Assembly (NCBI RefSeq): GCF_001315985.1
Contig: NZ_BBBI01000021.1
Location: 1-38,745, forward strand
DNA from: Vulcanisaeta distributa JCM 11216
GTDB lineage: Archaea; Thermoproteota; Thermoprotei; Thermoproteales; Thermocladiaceae
Direction: 5' to 3'
DNA length: 38,745 nt
Shown: positions 28,697 to 37,861 of the stretch, one piece after another
How positions within the stretch are numbered: position 1 is the stretch's first letter
Layout: each line of letters opens with the position of its first letter
Position numbers and translations under genes: made by a program
The notes under the pieces: generated by a model
The model's database searches: none
The model's input: only the letters and a program-made list of their open reading frames with translations
Told to the model about the DNA's origin: nothing

Positions 28697-29718
28697 TTAT
28701 TGAGATTTCATATTTTTATTTAATGCTGAGGAGTTTAGTCTATGTAATTTAACGGCCTCCTTATACGACCTTATTATGCCGTATAGGCCAATTATACCAA
28801 CCACCGATATCACCAGTAGGAAGCCTATGTCTATTGCGTCTAGGTTTGGTATTGGTATCCCGGTGCTTATTGCCCAGGCATCAATTTGTGGCAGGAATAT
28901 TATTAATAAGCCAACTAGGGCAAACACGATTCCTCCGTAATAAAGCGTTATTCCCGCTGTCTTCCTACCAACGTACTTAACCTCCTCCTCCGTGAACTTC
29001 TTAGCCCTTAGCAAACCGCCAAATATTGCACCAAGTATTATCTGCATTATCATTGTGCCTATACCAAACATTAAGCCAGGCAATGGCGCATACCAAATGC
29101 TTGGCATCTGCGGAGCAAGTACAAACGTTATTATAGATGCGTAAGCACCAAAACCGAAGCCTGCTATTAATCCATGGACAATGGTCATCTTTATCGGTAC
29201 CTCCCTTGGGTGGGCCTCATGAAGCGGTATTCTCCTAGCCTCATTAGTGTGGTGCTGGCGTCCACCAAGCAGTACATCAATTGGTAGGTGGAAGTACCTG
29301 CCCTTTAATATGTATGAACCCGCTACCGCCATTACTAAACCAACTACGAAGTAGACTGGCCCATCTAGGTTATACTTCATGTAGAAGTAGGCGAGCCCTA
29401 CATAACCTAATGTCGTTAAGAGGGCCCTCTGTATTGTGAAGCCCAGTGAGAATAGGAAGCCTGCCTTCATGCCTCCCTTTGTACTATATTCACCAACTGC
29501 GTAGCTGAAGGTTATCGGCATGTGTGCTCATCAGGTGTTATTCCATGAAGCATTCCTAGAAACAGGGACACTATTAGTATTTCAATGACGGGTAGTTGGC
29601 TTGGCGGGTGCAGCAGGAAGTTTATGTTGAATATTCCAAGCCCAAGCACCACCATGGCTAGTGCAAGCAATACTAGGTTCGCCGATTGTATTAGCCCAAT
29701 TCCTGTTTTTGGCATCAT
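28697..29718 (-). CDS. polytopic membrane protein resembling NicO-type metal permeases (frame broken once)
   Basis: About 340 residues with eight or so hydrophobic segments. The region LGMLHGITPDEHTWPITF recalls the His/Asp-containing helix of nickel-cobalt transporters (HxxxDxDH type), and later HTNEARRIPLHEAHPREVP is a His-rich cytoplasmic loop near residue 155. I therefore suggest metal transport, with moderate certainty. The break near 29518 is one missing G (ACATGGCCG); the two parts read DEHTWPITFSYAVGEY. It is divergent from a CDF exporter with an 87-base gap, which supports a metal role. A palindrome lies on its predicted transcription start. Confidence 0.55.
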
Positions 29719-29732
29719 TAGGGTTACCCTAA
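29718..29732. promoter_or_regulatory. palindromic operator candidate at the start of the NicO-like gene
   Basis: TTAGGGT-T-ACCCTAA is a perfect inverted repeat with 7-base arms. It begins at the first base of the ATG of the leftward gene, and a minus-strand TATA element GGTTTATTAAT (29740-29750) is about 28 bases upstream of that ATG. A protein bound here would cover the predicted transcription start, as expected for a repressor. The rightward CDF gene has its own TATA box 36-44 bases further on. Confidence 0.5.
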
Positions 29733-29767
29733 AGTTGGGATTAATAAACCCTTCTTCAGCAGTTAGT

Positions 29768-29776
29768 TTTATAAAT
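29768..29776 (+). promoter_or_regulatory. TATA box for the CDF exporter gene
   Basis: TTTATAAAT is centred about 34 bases before the ATG at 29806, so a very short leader is likely. Confidence 0.45.
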
Positions 29777-29805
29777 TGATATCGGATCAGTTATCGATTT
29801 AGAGC

Positions 29806-31245
29806 ATGCCTAAAGATAGGTTAATTAGCAATTCTCGGGATAATGAGGTAGGCATGAGAGGTCTTTACACGTACATGAGTAATGAGAAGACTAGGGTCGC
29901 CCTATTCTCATTACTAGCGTCAGTGCTAATAACCGCTATGAACATAATCGCATGGCTACTCACGAATTCCCTCGCAGTCCTTGCAGAGGCCATGCACACA
30001 TTCCTTGATATTCTCGTAACAACGATAACGTTAATTGCCGTTAATGTAGGCTCCAAGCCTCCCGATAAGGAGCACCCATTTGGCCATGGTAAGGCTGAGA
30101 GTATTGGCGGGCTTTTTGGCTCTTTATTCATAATCGTGGCTGGCATACTCATTGGGTATGAAAGTGCTGAGCGCATAATAACTAGGACGCCGTTTAGCCC
30201 CGATGTTATTGCCATAATCGTTATGGCAATAGCGATAGCCATTGACGTAAATAGGTCAAGGGCATTAAGGAGGGCAGCGACTAAGTGGAATAGTAGGGCC
30301 CTTGAGGCTGATTCTTACCACTTCCTGAGCGATGTAGCCATCGAGGTTTCCGTCGTTGCCCTTATGATCATTGGCCTATTAATGGAGAGATTTAGAGTTG
30401 GCTTATTTAATGAGTGGGGGGGTACTACGATTGATGCCTTAGTCGCCTTTGCAATAGTCATTTACTTCTCAATAATTGGTGCACGTATAATGAGGACCTC
30501 AATAGATGAGTTAATGGATAGATCCTCTGAGGAACTTACTAATAGGGTCGCTAACATAGCTAAGTCCGTGCAAGGTGTCGTCTCGGTGAAGGACATTAGG
30601 GCTAGGAGGATTGGTTCAATAGCGCATATAGAGGTTACAATAGGTGTTTCTGATCATTTAGGCATCGCTGAGGCGCATAGTATTGCTGATAATGTGGAGT
30701 CAGCGATAAGGCGTGAGGTTGGCCCATCAATAGTCATGGTCCACGTGGAACCCGAGCTCCGTGAAAAGATAGAGAGGGCGCTCGCCAATGTCGGTGATCC
30801 GTTAATTATTAATATTCATGAATTGAACATTATGAGGTCGCAAAGTGGTGCAATAGTTAGTATGCACATGGTTATTAGGGGGGGCGATGCAAAACTAAGC
30901 GATGCCGATAAAGCCATAAATGAGGTGAAGAATATCATAAGGCAGATATTACCCAATGCCTTGGTTTGGGTTCACCTTGAGCCTGACATGAAGATAATAA
31001 ATACGGATGATATAAGAAGAATTGCTGATCTTGTTTGCTCTAAGTATGGTGGGCATGTCGGCGATATTAACGTTATCAATATTGAGGGTGTTAATGCCAT
31101 ACATATTCTTGTGTATTTACCGCAGAATATGAACATTGTTGAGGCACATAATGTGGCCACCGAAATAGAGAGCGAGATAGCTAAAATCTATAGCATGCCT
31201 CATCATGTGACTGTTTCGGTACTACCCGATACCAAAGCCTTATAA
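29806..31245 (+). CDS. cation diffusion facilitator with long C-terminal cytoplasmic region
   Basis: Exports divalent metal (Zn, Fe, Mn, Co or Ni type) from the cytoplasm in exchange for protons. Six membrane helices span residues 30-240. The metal site pairs are His64/Asp68 in AEAMHTFLD and Asp169, His172/Asp176 in ADSYHFLSD. KEHPFGHGKAE is the family's conserved loop. At 479 residues it is about 180 longer than usual: after the normal ZT-dimer domain (ending MVHVEPE) there are two further domains ending WVHLEPD and VTVSVLPD, which look like repeats of the same fold. The G7 run near 30417 gives EWGGTTIDALVAF with one extra Gly. The frame is intact. Confidence 0.85.
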   Translation: MPKDRLISNSRDNEVGMRGLYTYMSNEKTRVALFSLLASVLITAMNIIAWLLTNSLAVLAEAMHTFLDILVTTITLIAVNVGSKPPDKEHPFGHGKAESIGGLFGSLFIIVAGILIGYESAERIITRTPFSPDVIAIIVMAIAIAIDVNRSRALRRAATKWNSRALEADSYHFLSDVAIEVSVVALMIIGLLMERFRVGLFNEWGGTTIDALVAFAIVIYFSIIGARIMRTSIDELMDRSSEELTNRVANIAKSVQGVVSVKDIRARRIGSIAHIEVTIGVSDHLGIAEAHSIADNVESAIRREVGPSIVMVHVEPELREKIERALANVGDPLIINIHELNIMRSQSGAIVSMHMVIRGGDAKLSDADKAINEVKNIIRQILPNALVWVHLEPDMKIINTDDIRRIADLVCSKYGGHVGDINVINIEGVNAIHILVYLPQNMNIVEAHNVATEIESEIAKIYSMPHHVTVSVLPDTKAL

Positions 31246-31273
31246 CCTATTGTCTATATCACAAGTATGATCA

Positions 31274-31918
31274 ATGGTGCACAGAAAATTCGTGTTTGTA
31301 TTCAATAGTATGGATGAGGCGTTAACGTTCATAGAGACAATTACTAATAAGATCAAGAGTAAGGAGCTGCTTATTCGGTACGATGTAGGTAATGGCATTA
31401 GGGTTTGGGTTTCAATGCAGGGTGAACCTCATGAAATTGAGCTTTACTCCATGGAGATCAAGCGTGCTTATAATGATATTAAGTTAATGAGAGGTAAATT
31501 CGGCGTCCGCACATACGACATTTCACTAATACTTAGTAAGGCCAGACTTAGTGCCGCCATACCCATTGACTTGATAATCGACCTTCTCCACATTAAGGGC
31601 ATAAATGCCGAGCTAAATGGCTCTAAAATAAGAGTTGTCGGTGATATTAAGCTTGAGGACTTGGTAAATCTCGTTGAAAGAATATCTAATATCTATAATG
31701 AGTTAATTAACGTTGATGTATCCGCACAGGCCAAGAGAATAATCACGCTCTATTCATTATTAATGAATATAGATACCAAGGGTAGCATTAGGGATTTACT
31801 CGATAAAGGATTACTCTCTAGGTATGGTGATACGGATTTGATCGTGCTTTCCATGGATTATAAGCACGCATTATCTAAACTACAGGAAATTACGGAGAGT
31901 AGGAGTAATGCATATTAA
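31274..31918 (+). CDS. DUF2067-type archaeal protein, function unknown
   Basis: A 214-residue protein, mixed alpha/beta, opening MVHRKFVFVFNSMDEALTFIE and containing GEPHEIELYSMEIKRAYNDIK and ILSKARLSAAIPIDLIIDLL followed by a small basic strand-rich part (LNGSKIRVVGDIKLED). This order and length match the uncharacterised archaeal DUF2067 family as I remember it. It follows the CDF gene by 28 bases with a TATA-like CCTTATAACC just upstream, so it may have its own promoter. No catalytic residues are apparent. Confidence 0.55.
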   Translation: MVHRKFVFVFNSMDEALTFIETITNKIKSKELLIRYDVGNGIRVWVSMQGEPHEIELYSMEIKRAYNDIKLMRGKFGVRTYDISLILSKARLSAAIPIDLIIDLLHIKGINAELNGSKIRVVGDIKLEDLVNLVERISNIYNELINVDVSAQAKRIITLYSLLMNIDTKGSIRDLLDKGLLSRYGDTDLIVLSMDYKHALSKLQEITESRSNAY

Positions 31919-31948
31919 GAGGAATGTACTAATACTTGGCATTACGTA

Positions 31949-33530
31949 ATGAGCAATAGTGAATATACCGGGCTTAAGGAATTACTATTGAAGCAGGTAA
32001 TTCAGCAATACATAATGAATCAATATCCCTGGGGGGATCATAACAAGGCCACTAACACCAATGGCATTAGTTATACTATCAATAGCGTATGCAGTAACGG
32101 TTGCAATGCTCATGTTAAGCATGATGCAGATAGCGATGCTGATTAAATATGGTATAGTAAATTTAATGTATATGAGGGTACACGGTAATAGGGTTCATGA
32201 ACGCGATAAAGCCAATACCGTGCCGGCGCATAAATTACCATTCGTATCCATACTAATACCCATTAAAAATGAGAATATAATGACCATAGAAAGAAGTCTG
32301 CAGGCCATAGCATCGCTTAACTACCCTAAGGAATTATTTGAGGTTTTATATATAAGTGATGACCCTGAGTATTACGTAAACAGCCTTACGAAGATAATAA
32401 TCCCCCCCATGTCACGTAGGCTAGGTATAAATGTTAAGGTACTACGCAGGACAGTTAATAAGGGCTATAAAGGCGGTGCCCTTAATTACGGTATTAAGCA
32501 TGCCAAGGGCGATGTAATCGCCGTATTTGATGTAGATACAATAATGCCCAGTGATTATCTTCAAAAGGCTGTGATCGCATTATTGAATGGCTATGACGCA
32601 GTCACTGCGGTGTGGAGAGGCTATTACACAGTTGATAATTCAGTTTCAAGACTTTTGAAATTCATGTATGACCTGTATAGCGATGTTTTCATAAGGGGTA
32701 GATTTCTCGGCAATGGTTTCCCAATAATAACCAGCAATAATTTAGTGATTTGGAGAAAGGTCCTTGACCTTGTTAATGGATTCTGCGAATGCACGGGCGA
32801 GGACCTTAACCTTACTATCAAATTAAGGTCAAGGGGGGGGTATAGGATAGGATTAATAGATTCCATTGTTTACAGTGAAGTACCACAGACATACCTAGCA
32901 TTTAAGAAGCAATTTAGTAGATGGTTATTTAATGGCATTTGGAGCTTAAAGCATGATTTAAAACTAATACTAACATCTAGGGAGGTCACGATTTGGGAAA
33001 AGATAGATAGTATACTCTGGATGTTGCAGATCCCAAGTACGTCCTTTGTTCCCTTATCAATACTAATAACAATAGTATTATCAGTAATAGGTGTTTTAAT
33101 TCCACCAATATCAATAACTCTTCTCGAGATATTAAACACCTCAATCTCAGCGATTTTAGGCATAATCCTACTGCTATTCTTTAAGAAAATGGGCTATAAA
33201 ACTTGGGATTTTCTGACGAACATGGCAAAGGCAATTTCACTTATGATACTTATTTCATTTCCAATGCTTGTTTACTCAATAGAATCATTAATAACTGATG
33301 AGTGGGAATGGATACCAACGCCAAAGGGACCGTCTCCTCACCATATGCGCATAGGTTCGTTTAAAGACTTAGTACATGAACTTTTCGCCATTTTAATTTT
33401 GGTAATAGCTATGGTAGTCCTCATTCTCTATAAGCAATTACTAACAACAATATATGTGCTAAGCATAATGTTAATAATGATGTATAGCCTTAGATTTACC
33501 ATACCACAAAAAGCATTAGTTAAGCAATAG
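31949..33530 (+). CDS. processive GT2 glycosyltransferase, membrane-bound (frame broken once)
   Basis: Family 2 glycosyltransferase of the cellulose/hyaluronan-synthase type, about 526 residues. A membrane helix near residues 40-65 precedes the catalytic domain, with DVDT (the DxD site, near 194), TGED (general base, near 282) and QFSRW (QxxRW, near 321), then four membrane helices. It should add sugars from a nucleotide sugar to a lipid or growing glycan. The break is a G6 run at about 32031-32036 (five expected, YPWGIITRPLTP), so the start is ATG 31949. The G8 run at about 32833 gives RSRGGYRIG in-frame where RSRGYRIG is canonical. Confidence 0.85.
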
Positions 33531-33564
33531 ATAATAAGGGGATGCAGGAGCATTACGGTAGGGC

Positions 33565-34718
33565 ATGGATATTATGTATGATGCAATAATAGTCGGTGCT
33601 GGACCGGCAGGATCTATTGCAGCCTACGTGGCTTCAAAACTTGGATTTAAGGTACTTATTATTGATAGATTTCGCTTTCCAAGGTTTAAACCCTGCGGTG
33701 GAGGATTAACCCAAAAGTCCATTTTATTGCTAAGGAGCCTTGGTCTTGACTTAAATGGTGTAGTTAGGGATGAGTGCCGCAGAGTCGTTGTTATTAATAG
33801 TGCAGGTTCTTTCATCCTTACAGACAATGACCCAATAATAACCGTGGTTTCTAGAGACGAATTCGATAATTACCTACTATCCAATGCCCTGGAGCTGGGT
33901 ACTGATTATATCGTAGATAGGGTGGTTAGTGTTCGTACTAATGGGGGGGACCACGTAAATGTTATTGGCATGGATAACACGTATATTGGTAGATACGTAA
34001 TAGCGGCTGACGGCGCTAATTCCATAGTTGCCAAGTACCTTGGCAATGACATAAGGAGAAATACAGCAATGGCATTTATGACCATAGCACATGGGAATTA
34101 CTTTGATAATACATGTGTAATAGATATGACGAGAATTAAGTGGGGGGGCTACTCATGGATATTTCCGAGGGGGGGTGGTGGTGAATATGATGTTGGTATT
34201 GGTTCGATACATTGGGATAACTATAGGGCTCAATTAATTAGGTATGTACGTGACGCTGGATTACGGGAAGGGGAAATACGTGGTCACCCTATACCGATTA
34301 AATCCCGCGAAAGAATAACCTCTAAGCGCATAGTCCTGGTTGGTGATGCTGGTGGGTTTGCAGATCCAATCACGGGGGGGAGGGCATTTTCTACGCCATG
34401 TATAGTGGCGCCTTGGCTGCATTGGCATTAAAGCATTCAAGCAACCCAACTGAGTTCGTAAATAATTACCTGAGGTCCATTAGGCCATTAATTAAAAACT
34501 TGTCATTGGCGTATTACTTATCACTGGGCACCTATGGGATTGATCATTTAGTTATGGGAAGGCTCGGCTTGAGCGCATTCTCCGTGGCCAGTACCAGGAA
34601 TTTAATAAAGAAGGTAATGAAGGGAGGTACTTGGTACTATCAAATGCCAATTTCCATCATTAAATTCTCAATATCGAAGGGACCTCGGTTAATGCTCGAA
34701 AAAATACTACACGGATGA
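33565..34718 (+). CDS. geranylgeranyl reductase family flavoprotein (frame broken once)
   Basis: FAD enzyme that saturates the isoprenoid chains of archaeal membrane lipids or of a prenyl carrier. The dinucleotide loop GAGPAG is at residues 11-16, the family motif KPCGG at 42-46 and VLVGDAGGFADPITGEG near 265. The break is at the G7 run 34374-34380: observed TGGRAF, whereas five G give TGEGIFYAMYSGALAAL, the conserved family wording. G7 runs at 34142 and 34165 give KWGGYSW and FPRGGGGEY in-frame. Length is about 383 residues. It follows the GT2 gene by 34 bases and may be co-transcribed; together they point to lipid or lipid-carrier glycan synthesis. Confidence 0.85.
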
Positions 34719-34753
34719 TTTTTAGATTATCAATAGAGGGTAAAGCCCCCCCG

Positions 34754-35100
34754 TTATTCCTCAGATTCTTCTTCAAACCCTTCAGTTCCCATTTCCTCAG
34801 TGCCCTCTGGCGATTCCTGCGAAGACTCGGCTCCTCCTGTGTAACCTCAGCTACAGCGTATGATCTACCAACCCTCGTTATCTTAACCTTAACCTTATCC
34901 CCCCCCGGCTTTGTATTGGGCACGAAGATCACGAAGCCCTTCACCCTGGCTATACCGTCACCTCTCTTAGACGTCTCCACTATGCTTACCTCTATTACAT
35001 CACCAACATTTACTGGCTTAGGACCCCCCCGTGGACCTCTACCCCCCCTACCTCTTTGAAAGTTTCTCCTTCTCGGTCTTTCGGACTCGGACGTAGTAAC
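34754..35100 (-). CDS. TRAM-domain protein with acidic tail (frame broken, start unresolved)
   Basis: Small RNA-binding protein. The TRAM domain reads KPVNVGDVIEVSIVETSKRG and GDGIARVKGFVIFVPN, then KVKVKITRVGRSYAVAEVTQEE. An Arg/Gly-rich N-terminal arm (RPRRRNFQRGRG) precedes it. In the visible frame the end is odd, but one more base near 34837 gives an acidic tail (SSQESPEGTEEMGTEGFEE) and a stop at 34754, which is far more typical and removes an overlap with the reductase gene. No clean start codon is in-frame upstream; a minus-strand TTTATAAA at 35132-35139 predicts transcription from near 35110. TRAM proteins of this kind act as RNA chaperones in some archaea. Confidence 0.75.
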
Positions 35101-35131
35101 CGCCTTACAAGTGATGCTGTGCGAGAACCCC

Positions 35132-35139
35132 TTTATAAA
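35132..35139 (-). promoter_or_regulatory. TATA box for the TRAM gene
   Basis: Minus-strand TTTATAAA within GATTTATAAAGG. It predicts transcription from near 35110, where a TTG occurs, but the frame immediately after it is closed, so a sequence error in the first codons is likely. Confidence 0.45.
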
Positions 35140-35152
35140 TCATTCTGGTTCA

Positions 35153-35163
35153 ATATATTTAAA
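35153..35163 (+). promoter_or_regulatory. TATA box without a protein gene behind it
   Basis: ATATATTTAAA on the plus strand. About 26 bases downstream is GTGATGA (35184-35190) and no open reading frame of useful length follows, so the promoter may drive a small RNA. Confidence 0.45.
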
Positions 35164-35179
35164 CCACCTCACTAGTGTA

Positions 35180-35240
35180 GGCATGTGATGAACACCTCTG
35201 ATTAGGACTCATGACTGAGCCAAGCCCCCCAGACTGAGTG
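35180..35240 (+). ncRNA. candidate C/D box sRNA
   Basis: A C box GTGATGA at 35184-35190 and a D box CTGA at 35233-35236 are 42 bases apart, the size of an archaeal C/D guide RNA. Inside are a D'-like CTGA (35197-35200) and a weak C'-like CTCATGA, but the first guide would then be only six bases, which is too short. The second guide, next to the D box, contains a C6 run that may be overlong. The TATA box upstream places the transcript start at the C box. If real, it would guide 2'-O-methylation of rRNA or tRNA. Confidence 0.35.
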
Positions 35241-35265
35241 GTTCATTTCATAATTGCATAAGGTA

Positions 35266-36206
35266 TTACGAAACACCAACGATATTGAGTGATTCGCCAT
35301 CGAGCAGTATTACATGAGGCTCCGCTGCACTATAAGGACCGGCCCTAGACGTGAATATTGTCAAGACCTTATTCCCATGGTTCCACTTATAACCCCCCCG
35401 TGGTGTGTATTCGTGGCCTCGAATAATAATCCTTAACCCACTGCTATTGAGAAAGTTTTCCGTTAATACAGGCCCAAATACGTATGTACCTGGTCCTCTA
35501 ATAACGTTATGTTCATAGTACTTAACTTCATCTGATGGGTCGTTCCATAACAATTGAAATGTTATTTCATTGCTAGGTATTTCGTCGGGTTTTGGTAATT
35601 TGGCTATACTATCAATGCTAATGTTGTTTATGGGCAAGCCTCCATGCACTAGGAAGTACTTATCATTTAGGATGACTGATATGGGCATTGCGCAAATACT
35701 TCCTTTAACTTATCATATACGTAATCACCATCATAATGTCCAAACTTTCTTAGTAATTCCGTGTAGAAACCATACTCGTAATTCGTCAACGGTGATTCAT
35801 GATTACCCCCCCTCAATAATATGGCCTTATGCTCAAGAAAAAGCCTTAACGCAAGGTATAGCGTCTCTATTTGATGCTCGCCCCTATCCACGTAGTCCCC
35901 AAGCATTATGTAAATCCACTTGTCCGGTGAATAATTATTTATTATTCGTAGTAGCGTATCCACATCGCCGTGTAGATCACCGATGATCACGGCCTTATCA
36001 GCCGTAATCCTGAGCAATGGCTCGTACGTACTAAGTTCACTATATACCCTATCAATATTCTCCTTAAGGAATCCCTTAATTGTTAGGATATCCACGTTAT
36101 AACGTATTAATATGGAATTTAAATAAGTTATACCTAGGTTCAGGGACTGGTAATCGACGTAGTGACGATCAAAATCAGTTGATAAGTTTTTAAATTTTAA
36201 TTTCAA
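35266..36206 (-). CDS. PPP-family Ser/Thr protein phosphatase (frame broken once)
   Basis: Metal-dependent phosphatase of the PP1/PP2A type. GDLHGD (76-81), GDYVDRG (103-109) and LRGGNHE (131-137) form the binuclear site; canonical is LRGNHE, the additional Gly coming from a C7 run at 35806. VHGGLP and RGHEYTP carry the remaining ligands. The N-terminal ~65 residues are a helical arm (DRHYVDYQSLNLGITYLN). The break near 35696 is one A missing (KEVFAQMPISVILNDKY). Total about 313 residues. The start is TTG at 36206, in an AT-rich gap of 11 bases from the divergent unknown gene, so the exact start is uncertain. Its target proteins are unknown. Confidence 0.85.
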
Positions 36207-36217
36207 TCATTAATTAA

Positions 36218-37156
36218 ATGAATGCGCTTGAGATACTAGTGAGGATTAGAAAGATAGTTGAGGATATGGTTAAGGAAACCTTCATAGTAAAGGCGCTTAA
36301 GGAAGGCTCAATAATGTCACTCAGCACGGAAGACATTATCAATTTATACCCATATAACGCATACGACTATCGCGTTGATGGCAAGAACATAGATTATATA
36401 ATTACTGAGGACTCAGTAACACTACTCGCCGACCTTGCCAAGATAAATAATTGGTCTATTGATAACATTAAATATGCAGAATTCAATGACTGCTTGTCAA
36501 TAAGCGTTAATGAGGGCGTATTATCAGTAACGTGTAAGGATAAAACAATACGTGAGGGAGAGAGGGTTGCGTATGTCGACAAGATGCTAATGAGGAGGTA
36601 TGGTATTGAAATTAAGTTAAGGAACATTAATGGCGAACAAATAGCACCGCTTGAGAAGTTATTTGAAAGACTAACAAGCATAGATGTGGAGAGCTTAATA
36701 ACATTACCCATATACTTCGTAATAAACCCAACGCACTTAGGCCTTGATGTCCTAGCTGACACCTACATATACCTCCTGACCAAGGGCTTGAATAGGGTAC
36801 CCACGAATACTGACGCTGCCGAGTACTTGATAAATAATAATAAATTGAATGACAATTACATAAAGGCGTACGTACTGAAGGAAGATATTGACATGCTTAA
36901 GGAGTACTTCGATATCAAAATTAATGAGAAAGGCCATACCACTGAGTATTTAATAAATGGCGAGTATGCCCTTACGGTGTCGACCGTTCAAGGAAGTATT
37001 AATCCTAACCTCCTCAAAATAACCTGGATTAATCTAGAAACACTTAAGATTAATGGTATTGGAATAAACCTGATTGACTTAGGAAGCACCAACGTGCTTG
37101 ATTGCTCAGAGATGCTCATTGAGAAGATGAAGCAGGAATTCCGCGGGATTCTATAG
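36218..37156 (+). CDS. unknown 312-residue protein
   Basis: A soluble, acidic and Asn/Ile-rich protein with an intact frame (start MNALEILVRIRKIVEDMVKE) and no G7 run at all. Two similar-looking parts may exist: a first half with DRVDGKNIDYII-like strands (YRVDGKNIDYIITEDSVTLL) and a second with KLFERLTSIDVESLITLP followed by FVINPTHLGLDVLADTYIYL. No signal peptide, membrane segment or catalytic motif is visible and I recognise no family. It diverges from the phosphatase across 11 bases and converges with a P-loop ATPase over 6 bases, so the three genes are tightly packed; whether they work together is unknown. Confidence 0.6.
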   Translation: MNALEILVRIRKIVEDMVKETFIVKALKEGSIMSLSTEDIINLYPYNAYDYRVDGKNIDYIITEDSVTLLADLAKINNWSIDNIKYAEFNDCLSISVNEGVLSVTCKDKTIREGERVAYVDKMLMRRYGIEIKLRNINGEQIAPLEKLFERLTSIDVESLITLPIYFVINPTHLGLDVLADTYIYLLTKGLNRVPTNTDAAEYLINNNKLNDNYIKAYVLKEDIDMLKEYFDIKINEKGHTTEYLINGEYALTVSTVQGSINPNLLKITWINLETLKINGIGINLIDLGSTNVLDCSEMLIEKMKQEFRGIL

Positions 37157-37792
37157 TACTACATTGCCATCATTAAGTACCCTACTTAGCGCCGAATCGT
37201 TATTACCACTCAACCTCCTAAAATTCCTTAATACCATACCTGGGGGGGTTCTCATTATTGGTCTAACATAGTCAATACCGATCCTTTGCGCAAAAGCCCT
37301 TAGCTCATCATCGCGATACTCAATGGCAACCCTAGACGCTGAACGTAAAAGCATTATTAATGGTTCAAGCATCTCTAAATCATTACTCACTAACAACGGT
37401 ACTGTTAGTGTGGCAACTATGGTACCATTGAACCCCCCCAATACCTTATTGACGAAGCCCTGGGCAATCTTAGGCACCGCAAATGCGGCATCAATATCAT
37501 CAACAAGGAATACCCTTGCGTTTGAATCATTATGGCAATCAACAAGCTTTATAGACTTAAGCCCAAGTTCATTGTATGAGTTTACATAGGCCACCGGTAT
37601 CCCTAACTTCCTTAGTCTATTCATTATCGCCAACAACGCCGTAGTTTTGCCACTACCGCTCTCACCCATTATAACCAAAGCTCTTTCTTTCCTCATTATT
37701 TTATCCACGGCCCAATTAATGATCTCCTTAATCGATGCGCCAACCAATGAATCCTCGTTAACCCTTCCACAATTAATTACGTAATCATACAT
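37151..37792 (-). CDS. small P-loop ATPase, DnaA/Cdc6-like in layout
   Basis: The 213-residue protein holds Walker A GESGSGKT at residues 43-50 and Walker B VFLVDDIDAAF near 94-104, then a sensor-like strand IVATLTVPLLVSND and EYRDDELRAFAQRIG, which resembles the start of an AAA+ lid. It looks like a stand-alone loader or STAND-type module rather than a transporter ATPase. I start it at ATG 37792; a TTG one codon earlier is also possible. A C7 run at 37433 gives VLGGFNG and a G7 run at 37241 gives RTPPGM, both in-frame. Partner unknown. Confidence 0.65.
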   Translation of the reverse strand: MYDYVINCGRVNEDSLVGASIKEIINWAVDKIMRKERALVIMGESGSGKTTALLAIMNRLRKLGIPVAYVNSYNELGLKSIKLVDCHNDSNARVFLVDDIDAAFAVPKIAQGFVNKVLGGFNGTIVATLTVPLLVSNDLEMLEPLIMLLRSASRVAIEYRDDELRAFAQRIGIDYVRPIMRTPPGMVLRNFRRLSGNNDSALSRVLNDGNVVL

Positions 37793-37861
37793 CAATTACC
37801 AGTAATTATACGAAATAAAATTATCATATACTTACAATAATCGATAATTCATTAAGAATAC

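Noticed and set aside
1148-34718. Calling the many split genes pseudogenes
   Set aside because: Both parts of each gene carry intact, correctly ordered family motifs, and most breaks sit in homopolymer runs where one or two bases restore the frame. Essential genes are affected equally.
34660-34753. Basic C-terminal end of the TRAM protein reading into the reductase gene
   Set aside because: The other frame gives an acidic tail and an earlier stop, which is normal for the family and avoids the overlap.
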